Source: SCUN01 sp964343975 (GTDB lineage: Bacteria > Acidobacteriota > Vicinamibacteria > Vicinamibacterales > SCN-69-37). From it: a stretch of DNA of 64,000 nt. Under the pieces are notes generated by a model that saw only the letters and a list, made by a program, of their open reading frames with translations, had not been told where the DNA came from and ran no database searches. Numbering within the stretch: position 1 is the stretch's first letter; every line of letters begins with the position of its first letter. The translations under genes were made by a program, and so were the position numbers. Where the stretch lies: positions 1-64,000 of the forward strand of contig CAYFLU010000002.1 of assembly GCA_964343975.1 (NCBI GenBank), read 5' to 3'. Shown here in pieces: positions 42,185 to 50,765 of the stretch.

Positions 42185-44059
42185 ATGCTGATGAAGCCCC
42201 GCGACGTGTTGCGAGACGAGATGGCGGTCTTCGGCATCCGACGCTTCGCCGTGCTCGTGGACGATTCCACGGACCCGTCATGGCTGACCGACCTCGTCGA
42301 TGAGGGATGCGTCGGCTTCTACACCTGTACGCTGGCCTGTGCCGGAACCCAGCTCCTGGGGCGGACCGTTGTCCTGCTTGACGGGCTGGCGGCGCTCCCG
42401 GCGTGCCATGGTTGGATCCTCGCCACGGGGTCCAAGGCGGTGTACGCACTCACGCAATGGCTCTGGGATGCCGGGCGTGGGCACGAGGTCGTGTTGCCCC
42501 TTGTGCTGGATCGCGTCACGCGGATCTTTTCTTACATCGATTTCTTCAAGGGCGAGACCGCGACACAGGTCTATGTCCACAACATCTTCGAACGCGCCTA
42601 CAAGATTCACTTCCCGGTGGCGCTGCGCTTCGTGTTGCGATCCGACACAGGCGCGGTGATGGCGGCCTCGCAGCGTTTACTCGGTCCGGGGCACACGGTC
42701 GTATTTGACAGCGCCGACTTCGACGTCTCCGAACCGTTTGCGGGCTATCTGGAACTGCATGCGGATGTGCGCCATTTCAACGGTGAGATCTCGCCGTTTC
42801 TCCATCTGAACGCCGACTACATCTCCGCAGACGCGATGACCACGGTGCACTCGTCCGGGTACGGTCCCTGGCCGGCCGGTTCAGAGTTCTGCCGCGGCCT
42901 GTTTCCGCCCGAACCGGAGCGACGGCTGACGGTGTCGATGTACAACCACGTCAATGCGGAGCCCATTCGGCCGAAGGCGATCCTGCGGGCCACGCTCGAC
43001 GGCGAGCGCGTGCGTGTCACGCGGGATTTGCCGGCCGTGCCACATCGGCACATGGTGTTCGCCGATCTGAGCGCGCTGTTTGCCGACGAGTTTGCGCGAG
43101 GCGCCACGGCTGCGGATGCGATTGTCGTGCCGGACAAGCCCATGCACCGGCCGAACTTCTACTACCACCGCAAGGATCGCCGGTGGTCGTGGGATAGCGT
43201 GGAGCACTCGGCCGCGCCCGTTGAAACGGTGCTGCCGGACGCGCGCCGAACGCAACTGCGTGCACACGGGCTGCATCCGTGGGTGGCGCCGCTACCTGTG
43301 CTGCCGCCCGAGCAAGAGCTGGACACCAAGCTCTACTTTTTTGAGGAAGGGCCGGCGCAGCTGCACGACTTCCGCTTTCGGGCCTACGACGATCAGGGGG
43401 CCTGCGTTCTGGACGTCGACGAGACGATTCCGTTCGGCCGGATTCTCAACGTGAACGAGTGGGTCGCGCGGCGTGGACTGACGACGTGCCGGATGGTCAC
43501 GCTCGTGCCGAGCGACCGGGCGCCGATGATTCCGGCGGCGTACCAGATCATGGGTGGCTTCGCGTCTCGGCGACATCCGGGGCCGACCGCCACGCTCCTG
43601 GCCGGCACGCATGCGGCCAATGTGCCGATTGAAGTCGACCGGTCCACGCGTCCGGCGAGCTGGTCGCATCCGATGGTTCCGATTCATAACACCGAGGTGT
43701 TCGGCAAGGCGCGCGTGGGCGAGGAATTCGATACGACGGTGGTGCTCTACAACATGAGTCCGTCGGATCACTACACGCGCGTGGCCCGATGCGAGGTTGA
43801 TGTCGTGACATGGGACGGCCGCGCCACCCGCTTCTTCCGTGATGTGCCGCCGAATGGATCCATCGCATTCTCGGTGAGTGAACTCATTGCGGAAGGCCGA
43901 GTGCGGTCGAATCGCGACGACTTCACCCTCTGGGTGTACTGCCGCGACTGCTTCGTTTACGGCTACCACGTGGTCCGACGCCGCCGCGACGATGCGCTGG
44001 GCATCGAGCACTTCTATTACAGCCGGTTCAATGTGCCGGAGTCGCCGAATGGCGCGTGA
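42185..44059 (+). CDS. Orphan protein of 624 residues, beta-rich
   Basis: No family recognised. There is no signal peptide; the N-terminal 200 residues alternate strands and helices (FAVLVDDSTDPSWL, then ILATGSKAVYALTQWL near 80-95), while residues 210-624 are rich in aromatic, Val and Thr residues and look like several beta domains (PHRHMVFADLSALF, NFYYHRKDRRW, VVLYNMSPSDHYTR). It may be a surface or carbohydrate-binding protein or a large enzyme, but no motif supports either. ATG 42185 has TGAGG 7 bases upstream. It overlaps the following lipoprotein gene by 11 bases, so it belongs to the same operon. Confidence 0.55.
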   Translation: MLMKPRDVLRDEMAVFGIRRFAVLVDDSTDPSWLTDLVDEGCVGFYTCTLACAGTQLLGRTVVLLDGLAALPACHGWILATGSKAVYALTQWLWDAGRGHEVVLPLVLDRVTRIFSYIDFFKGETATQVYVHNIFERAYKIHFPVALRFVLRSDTGAVMAASQRLLGPGHTVVFDSADFDVSEPFAGYLELHADVRHFNGEISPFLHLNADYISADAMTTVHSSGYGPWPAGSEFCRGLFPPEPERRLTVSMYNHVNAEPIRPKAILRATLDGERVRVTRDLPAVPHRHMVFADLSALFADEFARGATAADAIVVPDKPMHRPNFYYHRKDRRWSWDSVEHSAAPVETVLPDARRTQLRAHGLHPWVAPLPVLPPEQELDTKLYFFEEGPAQLHDFRFRAYDDQGACVLDVDETIPFGRILNVNEWVARRGLTTCRMVTLVPSDRAPMIPAAYQIMGGFASRRHPGPTATLLAGTHAANVPIEVDRSTRPASWSHPMVPIHNTEVFGKARVGEEFDTTVVLYNMSPSDHYTRVARCEVDVVTWDGRATRFFRDVPPNGSIAFSVSELIAEGRVRSNRDDFTLWVYCRDCFVYGYHVVRRRRDDALGIEHFYYSRFNVPESPNGA

Positions 44060-45185
44060 CGTGGGCGGCCGGCTGGTCGGCCTGTTGGTCGTGATCGGGC
44101 TCGCCGCGGCATGCGGGGGGCGCGCGCCGGCGCCGTTGAACATCGGACTCCTGGTGCCGCTGACGGGGCGAGCCGCGCCGCAGGGCGAATACGCACGCAA
44201 CGGCGCGGAGTTGGCCGTGCGTGAGATCAATGCCGCTGGCGGTGTCCAAGGGCGGTCTGTGCAGTTGGTTGCCGAGGACAGCCAGTCGACCGAAGCTGGC
44301 GGTGTGCCGGCGTATCAGAAGCTGTCGGTCGCCGACCGTGTCGCGGTCTCGGTGGGGCTCTTGAACCCCGTGGTGGTCCAGGCGGCCGGCCTGGCGGCGC
44401 GGCACGACACGATTCTGTTGAATCTGGACGCTCAGGACCCGCAGTTGCGCAAGCTCGACAGTGCGCATGTCTTCTCGCTCGTGCCGGATGCGACGATGGA
44501 AGCATCGCGCATGGCGCGCTACGCGTTCGAGACCGCGCACTGGCGCCGCGTGGCCACGATGTATCTCGAGAATGATCCCGGCGTGACGGCCGTCCGCGCG
44601 TTTGCCGAGGCGTTCCGTCGACTGGGCGGAACGATCGTCCTCGAGGAGATGGTGGACAAGAACAAGGAACTGGCGAAACTGCCGGAGTCGATGGCGCGTG
44701 TCCGCGCCGCGGCCGCGGACGCCATCTACCTCGTCGCGCCGCCGCGATTGAAGTTCAGGGCGCTGCGCTTTGCCGATGACGCGGGCTGGCGAGCGACGTG
44801 GTTGACCGATGCGTCGATGGAACTCGACGCGCAGTCGGAGGCGCTCGGCCGGATCGCCGACGGCGTGACCTACACGTTCGTGCGTCCGTTCATCGCGGAG
44901 GGGGCGGACGCGGCGCGGTTCGACGCCGCGTATCGGCGTCGGTACGCCATCGCGCCCGAGCATTACGCGGCCACCGCCTATGAGGCGGTCTATGCCATCA
45001 AGGCGGCGGTTGAGCGTGCCCACGGTGGCGTCGCCGGTGAGGCGTTGTCCCAAGGCCTCCAGGACGCGCCGATTGCGGGGCTTTCCCAACCGCTGGACTT
45101 TCGGGCATCCCGGTTTCTCGATCGTCCGCTGGAAGTCCGGCGCATCGGGGCAAAGGGCAGTGTCGTGATCGAGGGAGCGCGGTGA
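44049..45185 (+). CDS. Periplasmic branched-chain amino acid-binding-like lipoprotein
   Basis: A 378-residue protein of the LivJ/Peripla_BP_6 family, which binds small ligands for ABC import or signalling. An N-terminal signal peptide ends in a lipobox (LAAAC, Cys22), so it should be lipid-anchored in the periplasm. LNIGLLVPLTGRAAPQGEYARNGAELAV (about 31-58) and INAAGGVQGRSVQLVAEDSQS are the family's first lobe motifs. No membrane permease or ATPase of the Liv type is present, so it may act as a sensor or as a binding partner of the next membrane proteins rather than as part of a transporter. The end overlaps the next start (TGATG). Confidence 0.85.
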   Translation: MARDVGGRLVGLLVVIGLAAACGGRAPAPLNIGLLVPLTGRAAPQGEYARNGAELAVREINAAGGVQGRSVQLVAEDSQSTEAGGVPAYQKLSVADRVAVSVGLLNPVVVQAAGLAARHDTILLNLDAQDPQLRKLDSAHVFSLVPDATMEASRMARYAFETAHWRRVATMYLENDPGVTAVRAFAEAFRRLGGTIVLEEMVDKNKELAKLPESMARVRAAAADAIYLVAPPRLKFRALRFADDAGWRATWLTDASMELDAQSEALGRIADGVTYTFVRPFIAEGADAARFDAAYRRRYAIAPEHYAATAYEAVYAIKAAVERAHGGVAGEALSQGLQDAPIAGLSQPLDFRASRFLDRPLEVRRIGAKGSVVIEGAR

Positions 45186-45778
45186 TGCGGCGAGGGTGGA
45201 TACGGTTCGCGGTCGTGGCCCTGATGTTCGTCGGGCCGATGATGATCGGCCGGTGGTACTACCGGTTGGAGGCTCCGCCGGACAGCGGCGTCTACGTTGA
45301 GACGGACCACGACTATCAGGCGACGCTCGTCGACGCGGATCGGGCGCTGGACGTGGTCCCGGGGTACGCGCCGACGGGGCCCGGCGCGTCCGCTTCGGCG
45401 TTGCACTCGCCGGCGCTCGTGCGCACCCGGAAGTTGCGCTTCTTCGTGGTGGCGCCCGAGGGCGATCCGTTGCTGGGGCAGGTGAAAGCCGCGAAGCTGC
45501 TCACGTTTGCTGCCGACGGGCACAACGATGATTTTCGTGCGAACGCCGTGGAATTGGCGGCTACCGTGACGCCCATCAACAAAGGGGCATATGTCGTGTC
45601 GTCACCAGAACTGGCCGAGGGGTGGGGGCCGGACCGGGCCGTATTCCGTGAATGGGAAGCGGCACTGAAGCGTCTCGACAGCCCCCGCGGTGCGATCGAA
45701 GTCCTCGTCGGCCTCGAGCTGCGTGACGCGCGCGGCGACGCACATCTCTACTCTGTGCGCGTGGGGCCCCCGCGATGA
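45185..45778 (+). CDS. Small membrane-anchored protein, unknown
   Basis: A 197-residue protein with one N-terminal membrane helix (about 7-22) and a soluble periplasmic-facing part rich in Val, Ala and Asp. No motif is recognised. It lies between a lipoprotein that binds small ligands and a large membrane glycosyltransferase-propeller fusion, overlapping the latter by ATGA, which suggests that all three work together at the cell envelope. A GTG three bases earlier is an equally possible start. Confidence 0.55.
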   Translation: MRRGWIRFAVVALMFVGPMMIGRWYYRLEAPPDSGVYVETDHDYQATLVDADRALDVVPGYAPTGPGASASALHSPALVRTRKLRFFVVAPEGDPLLGQVKAAKLLTFAADGHNDDFRANAVELAATVTPINKGAYVVSSPELAEGWGPDRAVFREWEAALKRLDSPRGAIEVLVGLELRDARGDAHLYSVRVGPPR

Positions 45779-48700
45779 CCCGCGTCCGACGATTCGTTCC
45801 GTGGGTGTCCGCGCTGCTCATGCTGGCCGGACTGGCACGGTTCATCCAGAACGGGCTGATTCCGGCGACGCGATTGTCGCTCGGCGATTTTCGCGCCAGC
45901 TTTCCAACCGAGTATTTCGCGTGGCTGCGGCCCGACTTTCCCACCACGATGGTCTGGCCCGGTTGGACCTACGGTCCGGTCCTGCACTTCGTGACGCTGC
46001 CGCTGTTCCTCGTGCCGCGCTGGTCGATGGTCGGCACGGTGTGGGCCGCGGTCAATCTCTGCGCGTTGATGGCGAGCTTCGTCTATGCGTGCCGACTCTC
46101 CGGGGCGGAGCGGCGCGTGTCGTGGAACACGCTGGCGGTCTTGCTCGGGTTGTGGTGTTGGTTCAAACCGCTGCAGTCCTGCTTTGAGCAGGGCAACATC
46201 GAGATCCTCGAAATGGCCGTGACGCTGGCGGCCGTGGTGCGCTTCACCCGCGGCCGTGAGACCGACCCCGGCGTGTTGCTGGGGACCGCCACGATGATGA
46301 AGTTCGCGCCGGTCGGATTTCTCGGCTGGATGGGCCTGCGTGGGCGCTGGCGCGTCGTCAATGCCGGATTCATCACGATCGTGCTGCTTGCGGCCGCCGC
46401 CCAGCTGACGCTGGGGTGGGAGAACAACGGCCTGTGGCTGCGCTCCTTGTGGCTGCGTGGGGTACCGCAGATCAACGCCGACACACAGACGGTGATTTCG
46501 ACGTTCCTGCATCGCGCGGGCGTCCTGGATCTCACCGATGGCTACTTCTTGCAGCGGTGGTTCCCGGATGCCCGCGCCGCAGTGGCGGCGCGCGCCGGCA
46601 GCGTGGCGAGTCTGGCGTTCGCGTGCGGGTTTGGCGCGCTGCTCTGGCTCCGTCGGCGATCGCGTGTGTCACCCGTCGAGTTGTCGGCGCTGTTCGTGCC
46701 GATGATTCTGTTGCCGACGTCGAATCATCAGTACTACTTCATCTTCGCGTTGATTCCGTTCACGGTGCTGTTTCTGCGGGCGGCGGCCGATCGGCAGTGG
46801 GGCCTGTTGAGCGCGACACTGATCTGTTACCTCCTCTTGTCGCCGCCACTCCGTCTCACCGGGGGCGACCTGCACGCCTATTTCCAGACGCCGTTCTTTT
46901 ACGTGCTGCACTACAACTCCGTGATGGCATACGGGGCGTTGGGGTTGTGGGCCGTGGCCACGTATCAGATGCTCGGCGAGCCTGACGCACTTCCTCGTCC
47001 CTGGTGGTGGCGCGGCGCGGCGCGTTGGGTCGTCGTCGCCGCCGTGATCGTGATCAGTGGTGTCGGCGTATCGTCGTGGTGGCAGGGCCGTGCGCGGCGT
47101 CATCAGCCCGTGGCGTCCGAGGACCTCGTGGTGGCCGCCGGACTGCGCTTGTCATCGACGGCCTCGCTGGCGATGTCGGCGGATGGCACCCGCCTCGCGT
47201 TTGTGACGAACGACGGCCGCTTGTGCGCGCGTGAACTGGCGACCCGCGCCGAACGTTGCTGGGATGAGCACAGCGGGGCTGATCGTCTCGCGGCGGATCC
47301 CTCCGGTCCCTTCTTCTCATCTGACGGCCGCTGGATCGGGTTCTTTTCTCGCGGATATCTGCGGAAGGTCCCCGCGGCCGGCGGTGCGGTCGAGGCCATC
47401 AATGGCGGAGGCGGGGGACTGGCGGCGGAGTGGTTACCGGACGAATCCATTCTGTACGCGTCGGTGACGGGCATCATGCGGATGCGTCCCCGGAGCACGG
47501 CAGAAGTGCTGGTGCCGCAACGACCGGACGAAGGCCGGTACACGACGCCCACGCTGTCGGCGTCCGGGCAGACGGTCTACTTCACGATTCTCCCGCCCGG
47601 GGGCAGTCGCGGCGCGGGCACGATCGTCGCGCAGTCGCTCGTGACCGGCCAACGGAAGGTTTTGGGCGTCGGCATCAATCCCCGGGTGGATCGGGCGGGA
47701 CGACGTCTGCTCTTTGTGCAAGGACGTCGATTGGTTGCCGTCGCATTCCGAAACGATGAGCTCGAGATCGAGGACTTGTCCGTGCCGGTGGCGACTGATG
47801 TCTTCGTTTCGGGCAATGGCGGGGCCGCGTACGGCGTGAGTACCGACGATACGCTGGCGTACGTGACGGATCGCGCGTCGGAGGGGAACGCTTTCCAGTT
47901 CATCCGCGTTGATCGGACGGGGCATGAAGAGCCGCTGCCGATTCCGCCGCAGCCGGTGGCGACCTTCAGCCTCTCTCCCAACGGGCGGTATCTGGCGGCT
48001 TCCGTGATGTCTTCCGAAACCGACATCTGGGTGTGGGACCTGGTGACGGGGCGACGGGAACGCATGGCGGCTGATGCCAATGCGAATGACTCACCGATCT
48101 TCATCGAGGATGGCGCGACGGTGGCGTTCACGGCCTCCGGATCACCCTTGCGCTGGTCGACGATTCTGAAGTCGCGCCTGGGTGATGGCGGTCGCATCAA
48201 TGCAACCGTGTGGGACGCGGGCTCCCGCGACCGCCTGTCTGTTCCGCTCCTGCGCTCCGTCGCACCGGATGGGACGCTGGTCGGCACGTTGGGCGGCGAT
48301 CTGTGGTTCCACGGCCCCGCGCTCAGTCCCCGGATTTCGGTTGTGCATACCCCGACCTCCGTTGATCAGACGCAAGTCACGATCACGGCGCCCGCCGTGT
48401 CGCCGGACGGTAAGTGGATCGCGTACTCGTCGAACCGAACCGGCAAGTATCAGGTGTGGGTGCAGCCGTTCCCGGCGCTCGATCGCTTCATTCAAGTGTC
48501 CGTGGCCGGCGGCACCGAGCCCGTGTGGAGTCGCGATGGTCGTGAACTGGTCTTCCGCGGCTGGAATCCGCAGAGCAATACGTTCGGTGTGTTGGCAGCG
48601 ACGGTGACGCCCGGGGCGTCCGCGCAGGTCGCGACGCCGGTGACGTTGTTCGGGGAGCCGCGCGAGTGGGGGGCCCTGGCGGGTTTTGCCATGGAACCCG

Positions 48701-48795
48701 ACGGGCGGCATTTCATCATGATTCGCCGCGTCGAAAGTCCGGCAGCCACTCCGCTGCGCGTGGTCCGTCGCTGGGCCGCCCGGCTCGTGCAGTAA
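45775..48795 (+). CDS. GT87-like membrane domain fused to a TolB/PD40-type propeller
   Basis: A 1006-residue two-part protein. Residues 10-440 contain about ten membrane helices; the segment with NIEILEMAVTLAA and FAPVGFLGWMGL resembles the DUF2029/GT87 polyprenyl-phosphate-mannose glycosyltransferases. After a final helix (about 421-440) come about 550 residues of beta-propeller with WD40-like PD40 repeats: SADGTRLAFVT, SSDGRWIGFFS, SPNGRYLAAS, SPDGKWIAYSS and SRDGRELVFR. The last repeat set, with an intervening YQVWVQPFP, is like the C-terminal part of serine/threonine kinases and TolB-type proteins in Acidobacteriota. A periplasmic propeller attached to this glycosyltransferase is unusual. 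ATG 45775 overlaps the preceding gene. Confidence 0.8.
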   Translation: MTRVRRFVPWVSALLMLAGLARFIQNGLIPATRLSLGDFRASFPTEYFAWLRPDFPTTMVWPGWTYGPVLHFVTLPLFLVPRWSMVGTVWAAVNLCALMASFVYACRLSGAERRVSWNTLAVLLGLWCWFKPLQSCFEQGNIEILEMAVTLAAVVRFTRGRETDPGVLLGTATMMKFAPVGFLGWMGLRGRWRVVNAGFITIVLLAAAAQLTLGWENNGLWLRSLWLRGVPQINADTQTVISTFLHRAGVLDLTDGYFLQRWFPDARAAVAARAGSVASLAFACGFGALLWLRRRSRVSPVELSALFVPMILLPTSNHQYYFIFALIPFTVLFLRAAADRQWGLLSATLICYLLLSPPLRLTGGDLHAYFQTPFFYVLHYNSVMAYGALGLWAVATYQMLGEPDALPRPWWWRGAARWVVVAAVIVISGVGVSSWWQGRARRHQPVASEDLVVAAGLRLSSTASLAMSADGTRLAFVTNDGRLCARELATRAERCWDEHSGADRLAADPSGPFFSSDGRWIGFFSRGYLRKVPAAGGAVEAINGGGGGLAAEWLPDESILYASVTGIMRMRPRSTAEVLVPQRPDEGRYTTPTLSASGQTVYFTILPPGGSRGAGTIVAQSLVTGQRKVLGVGINPRVDRAGRRLLFVQGRRLVAVAFRNDELEIEDLSVPVATDVFVSGNGGAAYGVSTDDTLAYVTDRASEGNAFQFIRVDRTGHEEPLPIPPQPVATFSLSPNGRYLAASVMSSETDIWVWDLVTGRRERMAADANANDSPIFIEDGATVAFTASGSPLRWSTILKSRLGDGGRINATVWDAGSRDRLSVPLLRSVAPDGTLVGTLGGDLWFHGPALSPRISVVHTPTSVDQTQVTITAPAVSPDGKWIAYSSNRTGKYQVWVQPFPALDRFIQVSVAGGTEPVWSRDGRELVFRGWNPQSNTFGVLAATVTPGASAQVATPVTLFGEPREWGALAGFAMEPDGRHFIMIRRVESPAATPLRVVRRWAARLVQ

Positions 48796-48804
48796 AGTGT
48801 AGCG

Positions 48805-49830
48805 ATGAGTGATCCGACCTTCACGGCCTTGCGCCGCCACGTCGATGATCAGGCGCGGCGGCAGCGCTTGCTCGACATCGAGTCGAGTCTGACGGAACAC
48901 GACTTCCCGCCGCAGTTGGTGATCGAGAACACGTCGTACTGCAACATGACGTGCGTGCACTGCTGCCACAAGGAAATGCAGCGGCCGCAGCGGCACATGG
49001 AGGAGGCGCTGTGGCGCAAGATCGTCGACGAGATCGGCCGGGAGGCGCCCGATTGCGAGGTGTGGCCGACGTTCTACGGGGAAGCCTTCATCCTCGGTGA
49101 CCGGCTCTGGGAGCGGCTCGACTACGCCGCCAAGGCCGGGTGCCGGAATCTCGTGCTGAATTCGAACGGGACCCTGTTGAACCGCAACGAGAACATCGAC
49201 AAGGTGTTGGCCTCACCGTTGCGTCGCTTCATTCTCAGTCTCGACGGCTTCACGAAAGAGACGTTCGAGAAGATTCGTGTCAAAGGAAAGCACGAACTGA
49301 TCTTTCCGGCCGTGGAAGAACTCTGCCGGCGTCGTCTTGAACGCGGCCAGACCTACCCGGTGGTGATCACCCAGTTCTCGGTGATGAAGGAGAACGCGGC
49401 CGAGGCCGCGGAGTTCGCCGAGTTCTGGCGCGAACGCGGCGCCGAGGTGAAGTTCCGCCCGATGCTCGAGTGGACGGCGAGTGGCTCGGTGCGCACGGAC
49501 ACGATTTCGCATGACACCGATTTCCGCATCGCGTGTCCTTGGGCCAGCAGCACCATGGCCGTGCATCAGGATGGCTCGGTCGTGGCGTGCGCCGTCGACT
49601 ACGACGGACACGTCAAGGTGGCGAATCTCAACGAGGTCTCGATCCGAGAGGCGTGGCGTCGGTTGGGCGAGGTGATCCGCCGTCCGCACCGCGAGCATCG
49701 GTGGGCCGACCTGCCCGCCCTCTGTCAGGGATGTGGTGATTGGCAGTCGGCCGGCTCCAGCTACGACGACGAGCAGGTCAGCAACACGCGCCCGTTCTGG
49801 TACTACGAGGAGCGGCAGAACCGGACATGA
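48805..49830 (+). CDS. Radical SAM protein with SPASM-type C-terminal cluster domain
   Basis: A 341-residue enzyme. The SAM cluster ligands are in CNMTCVHC (Cys47, Cys51, Cys54), followed by FYGEAFIL and LNSNGTLL. The C-terminal part has cysteines in RIACPWASSTM, SVVACAVDYDGH and LCQGCGDW, the spacing expected for a SPASM or twitch auxiliary cluster. Sugar-modifying radical SAM proteins with this arrangement are known in antibiotic and surface-glycan pathways (dehydrogenation or epimerisation), so a sugar substrate is likely though unproven. No small precursor peptide gene is visible beside it. ATG 48805, 9 bases after the propeller gene. Confidence 0.85.
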   Translation: MSDPTFTALRRHVDDQARRQRLLDIESSLTEHDFPPQLVIENTSYCNMTCVHCCHKEMQRPQRHMEEALWRKIVDEIGREAPDCEVWPTFYGEAFILGDRLWERLDYAAKAGCRNLVLNSNGTLLNRNENIDKVLASPLRRFILSLDGFTKETFEKIRVKGKHELIFPAVEELCRRRLERGQTYPVVITQFSVMKENAAEAAEFAEFWRERGAEVKFRPMLEWTASGSVRTDTISHDTDFRIACPWASSTMAVHQDGSVVACAVDYDGHVKVANLNEVSIREAWRRLGEVIRRPHREHRWADLPALCQGCGDWQSAGSSYDDEQVSNTRPFWYYEERQNRT

Positions 49831-50762
49831 TCCCGTTTGCGCAGGCCACGCTGACCGTTGTCACTCCGGTGTATCGCAATGCGCGCACGCTGGAGGAGCT
49901 GACGCGTCAGGTGTTCGAGGTGGCGGGACCGCGGTTCGCGTCCGTCGAATACATCTTCGTGAACGACGGTTCACCGGATGACTCGCGCCAGGTGCTCCGG
50001 CGGATGGCCGACGCGGATCGCCGCGTGAAGGTGATCAACTTCGCACGGAACTTCGGCCAGCACACGGCGCTGATGGCGGGGATGCGGGCGGCGGCGGGCG
50101 ACTACATTCTCATGATCGATGGCGATCTCGAAGAGTCGCCGTCTGACCTGCCCGCGTTCATGGCCAAGATGTCCGAAGGATTCGAGATCGTGGTGGGCGA
50201 GCGCCTCAATCGTCGACGCACGTGGCTGCGCGCGACGCTGAGCCGGACGTACACCGCGCTCTTCAACGCGCTGTCGGATTACAAGATCATCGACAACACG
50301 ACGGACATGCGCCTGATGACGCGGCGCTACGTGTCGTACCTCACCAGCTTCAGCGAGCGGCCGTTTCTCGCGGGTATCACGGCGTGGGTGGGGTTGCCGG
50401 TGGGGCTCATTCCCGTGACGTTCCGTGAACGCACCGAGTCGAGCTACAACTTTCGCCGGTTGATCCAGCATGCGCGGGTCGGTGTGTTGGGATTTTCCAA
50501 TCGGCCGATTCGGCTGGCGATGGCGTTCGGGCTGGCGTTGTGCGGTTCATCGGCGGCCTACGGTCTCTACGTGATGGCCCTGCATTTCCTGCGCGGGGGC
50601 ATCGCGGCGGGCTTCACCACCATCGTGGTGCTGTTTGCGTTCCTGCTCGGGGCCCAGTTCGTATTCATCGGGTTGCTCGGCGAGTACATCGGCGAGATCT
50701 TCATCGCGACAAAGCAGCGGCCCAGCCACCTCATCTACGATCGATTCGGATTCGACGACTAA
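49827..50762 (+). CDS. DPM1/GtrB-like family 2 glycosyltransferase with two membrane helices
   Basis: A 311-residue GT2 enzyme. LTVVTPVYRNARTLEEL, FVNDGSPDDSRQVL, NFARNFGQHTALMAG and MIDGDLEESPSDLP (D-x-D) mark the catalytic domain; two hydrophobic helices near residues 230-250 and 262-285, then a short cytoplasmic tail, are typical of polyprenyl-phosphate-sugar synthases (GtrB, DPM1, ArnC). Such enzymes make the lipid-linked sugar donor used by GT-C glycosyltransferases in the periplasm. The propeller fusion at 45775 could be its user. ATGA overlap with the radical SAM gene. Confidence 0.88.
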   Translation: MIPFAQATLTVVTPVYRNARTLEELTRQVFEVAGPRFASVEYIFVNDGSPDDSRQVLRRMADADRRVKVINFARNFGQHTALMAGMRAAAGDYILMIDGDLEESPSDLPAFMAKMSEGFEIVVGERLNRRRTWLRATLSRTYTALFNALSDYKIIDNTTDMRLMTRRYVSYLTSFSERPFLAGITAWVGLPVGLIPVTFRERTESSYNFRRLIQHARVGVLGFSNRPIRLAMAFGLALCGSSAAYGLYVMALHFLRGGIAAGFTTIVVLFAFLLGAQFVFIGLLGEYIGEIFIATKQRPSHLIYDRFGFDD

Positions 50763-50765
50763 GTC

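Noticed and set aside
44049..45185. Amino acid ABC importer
   Set aside because: Only the binding protein is present; no permease or ATPase of the Liv type lies nearby.
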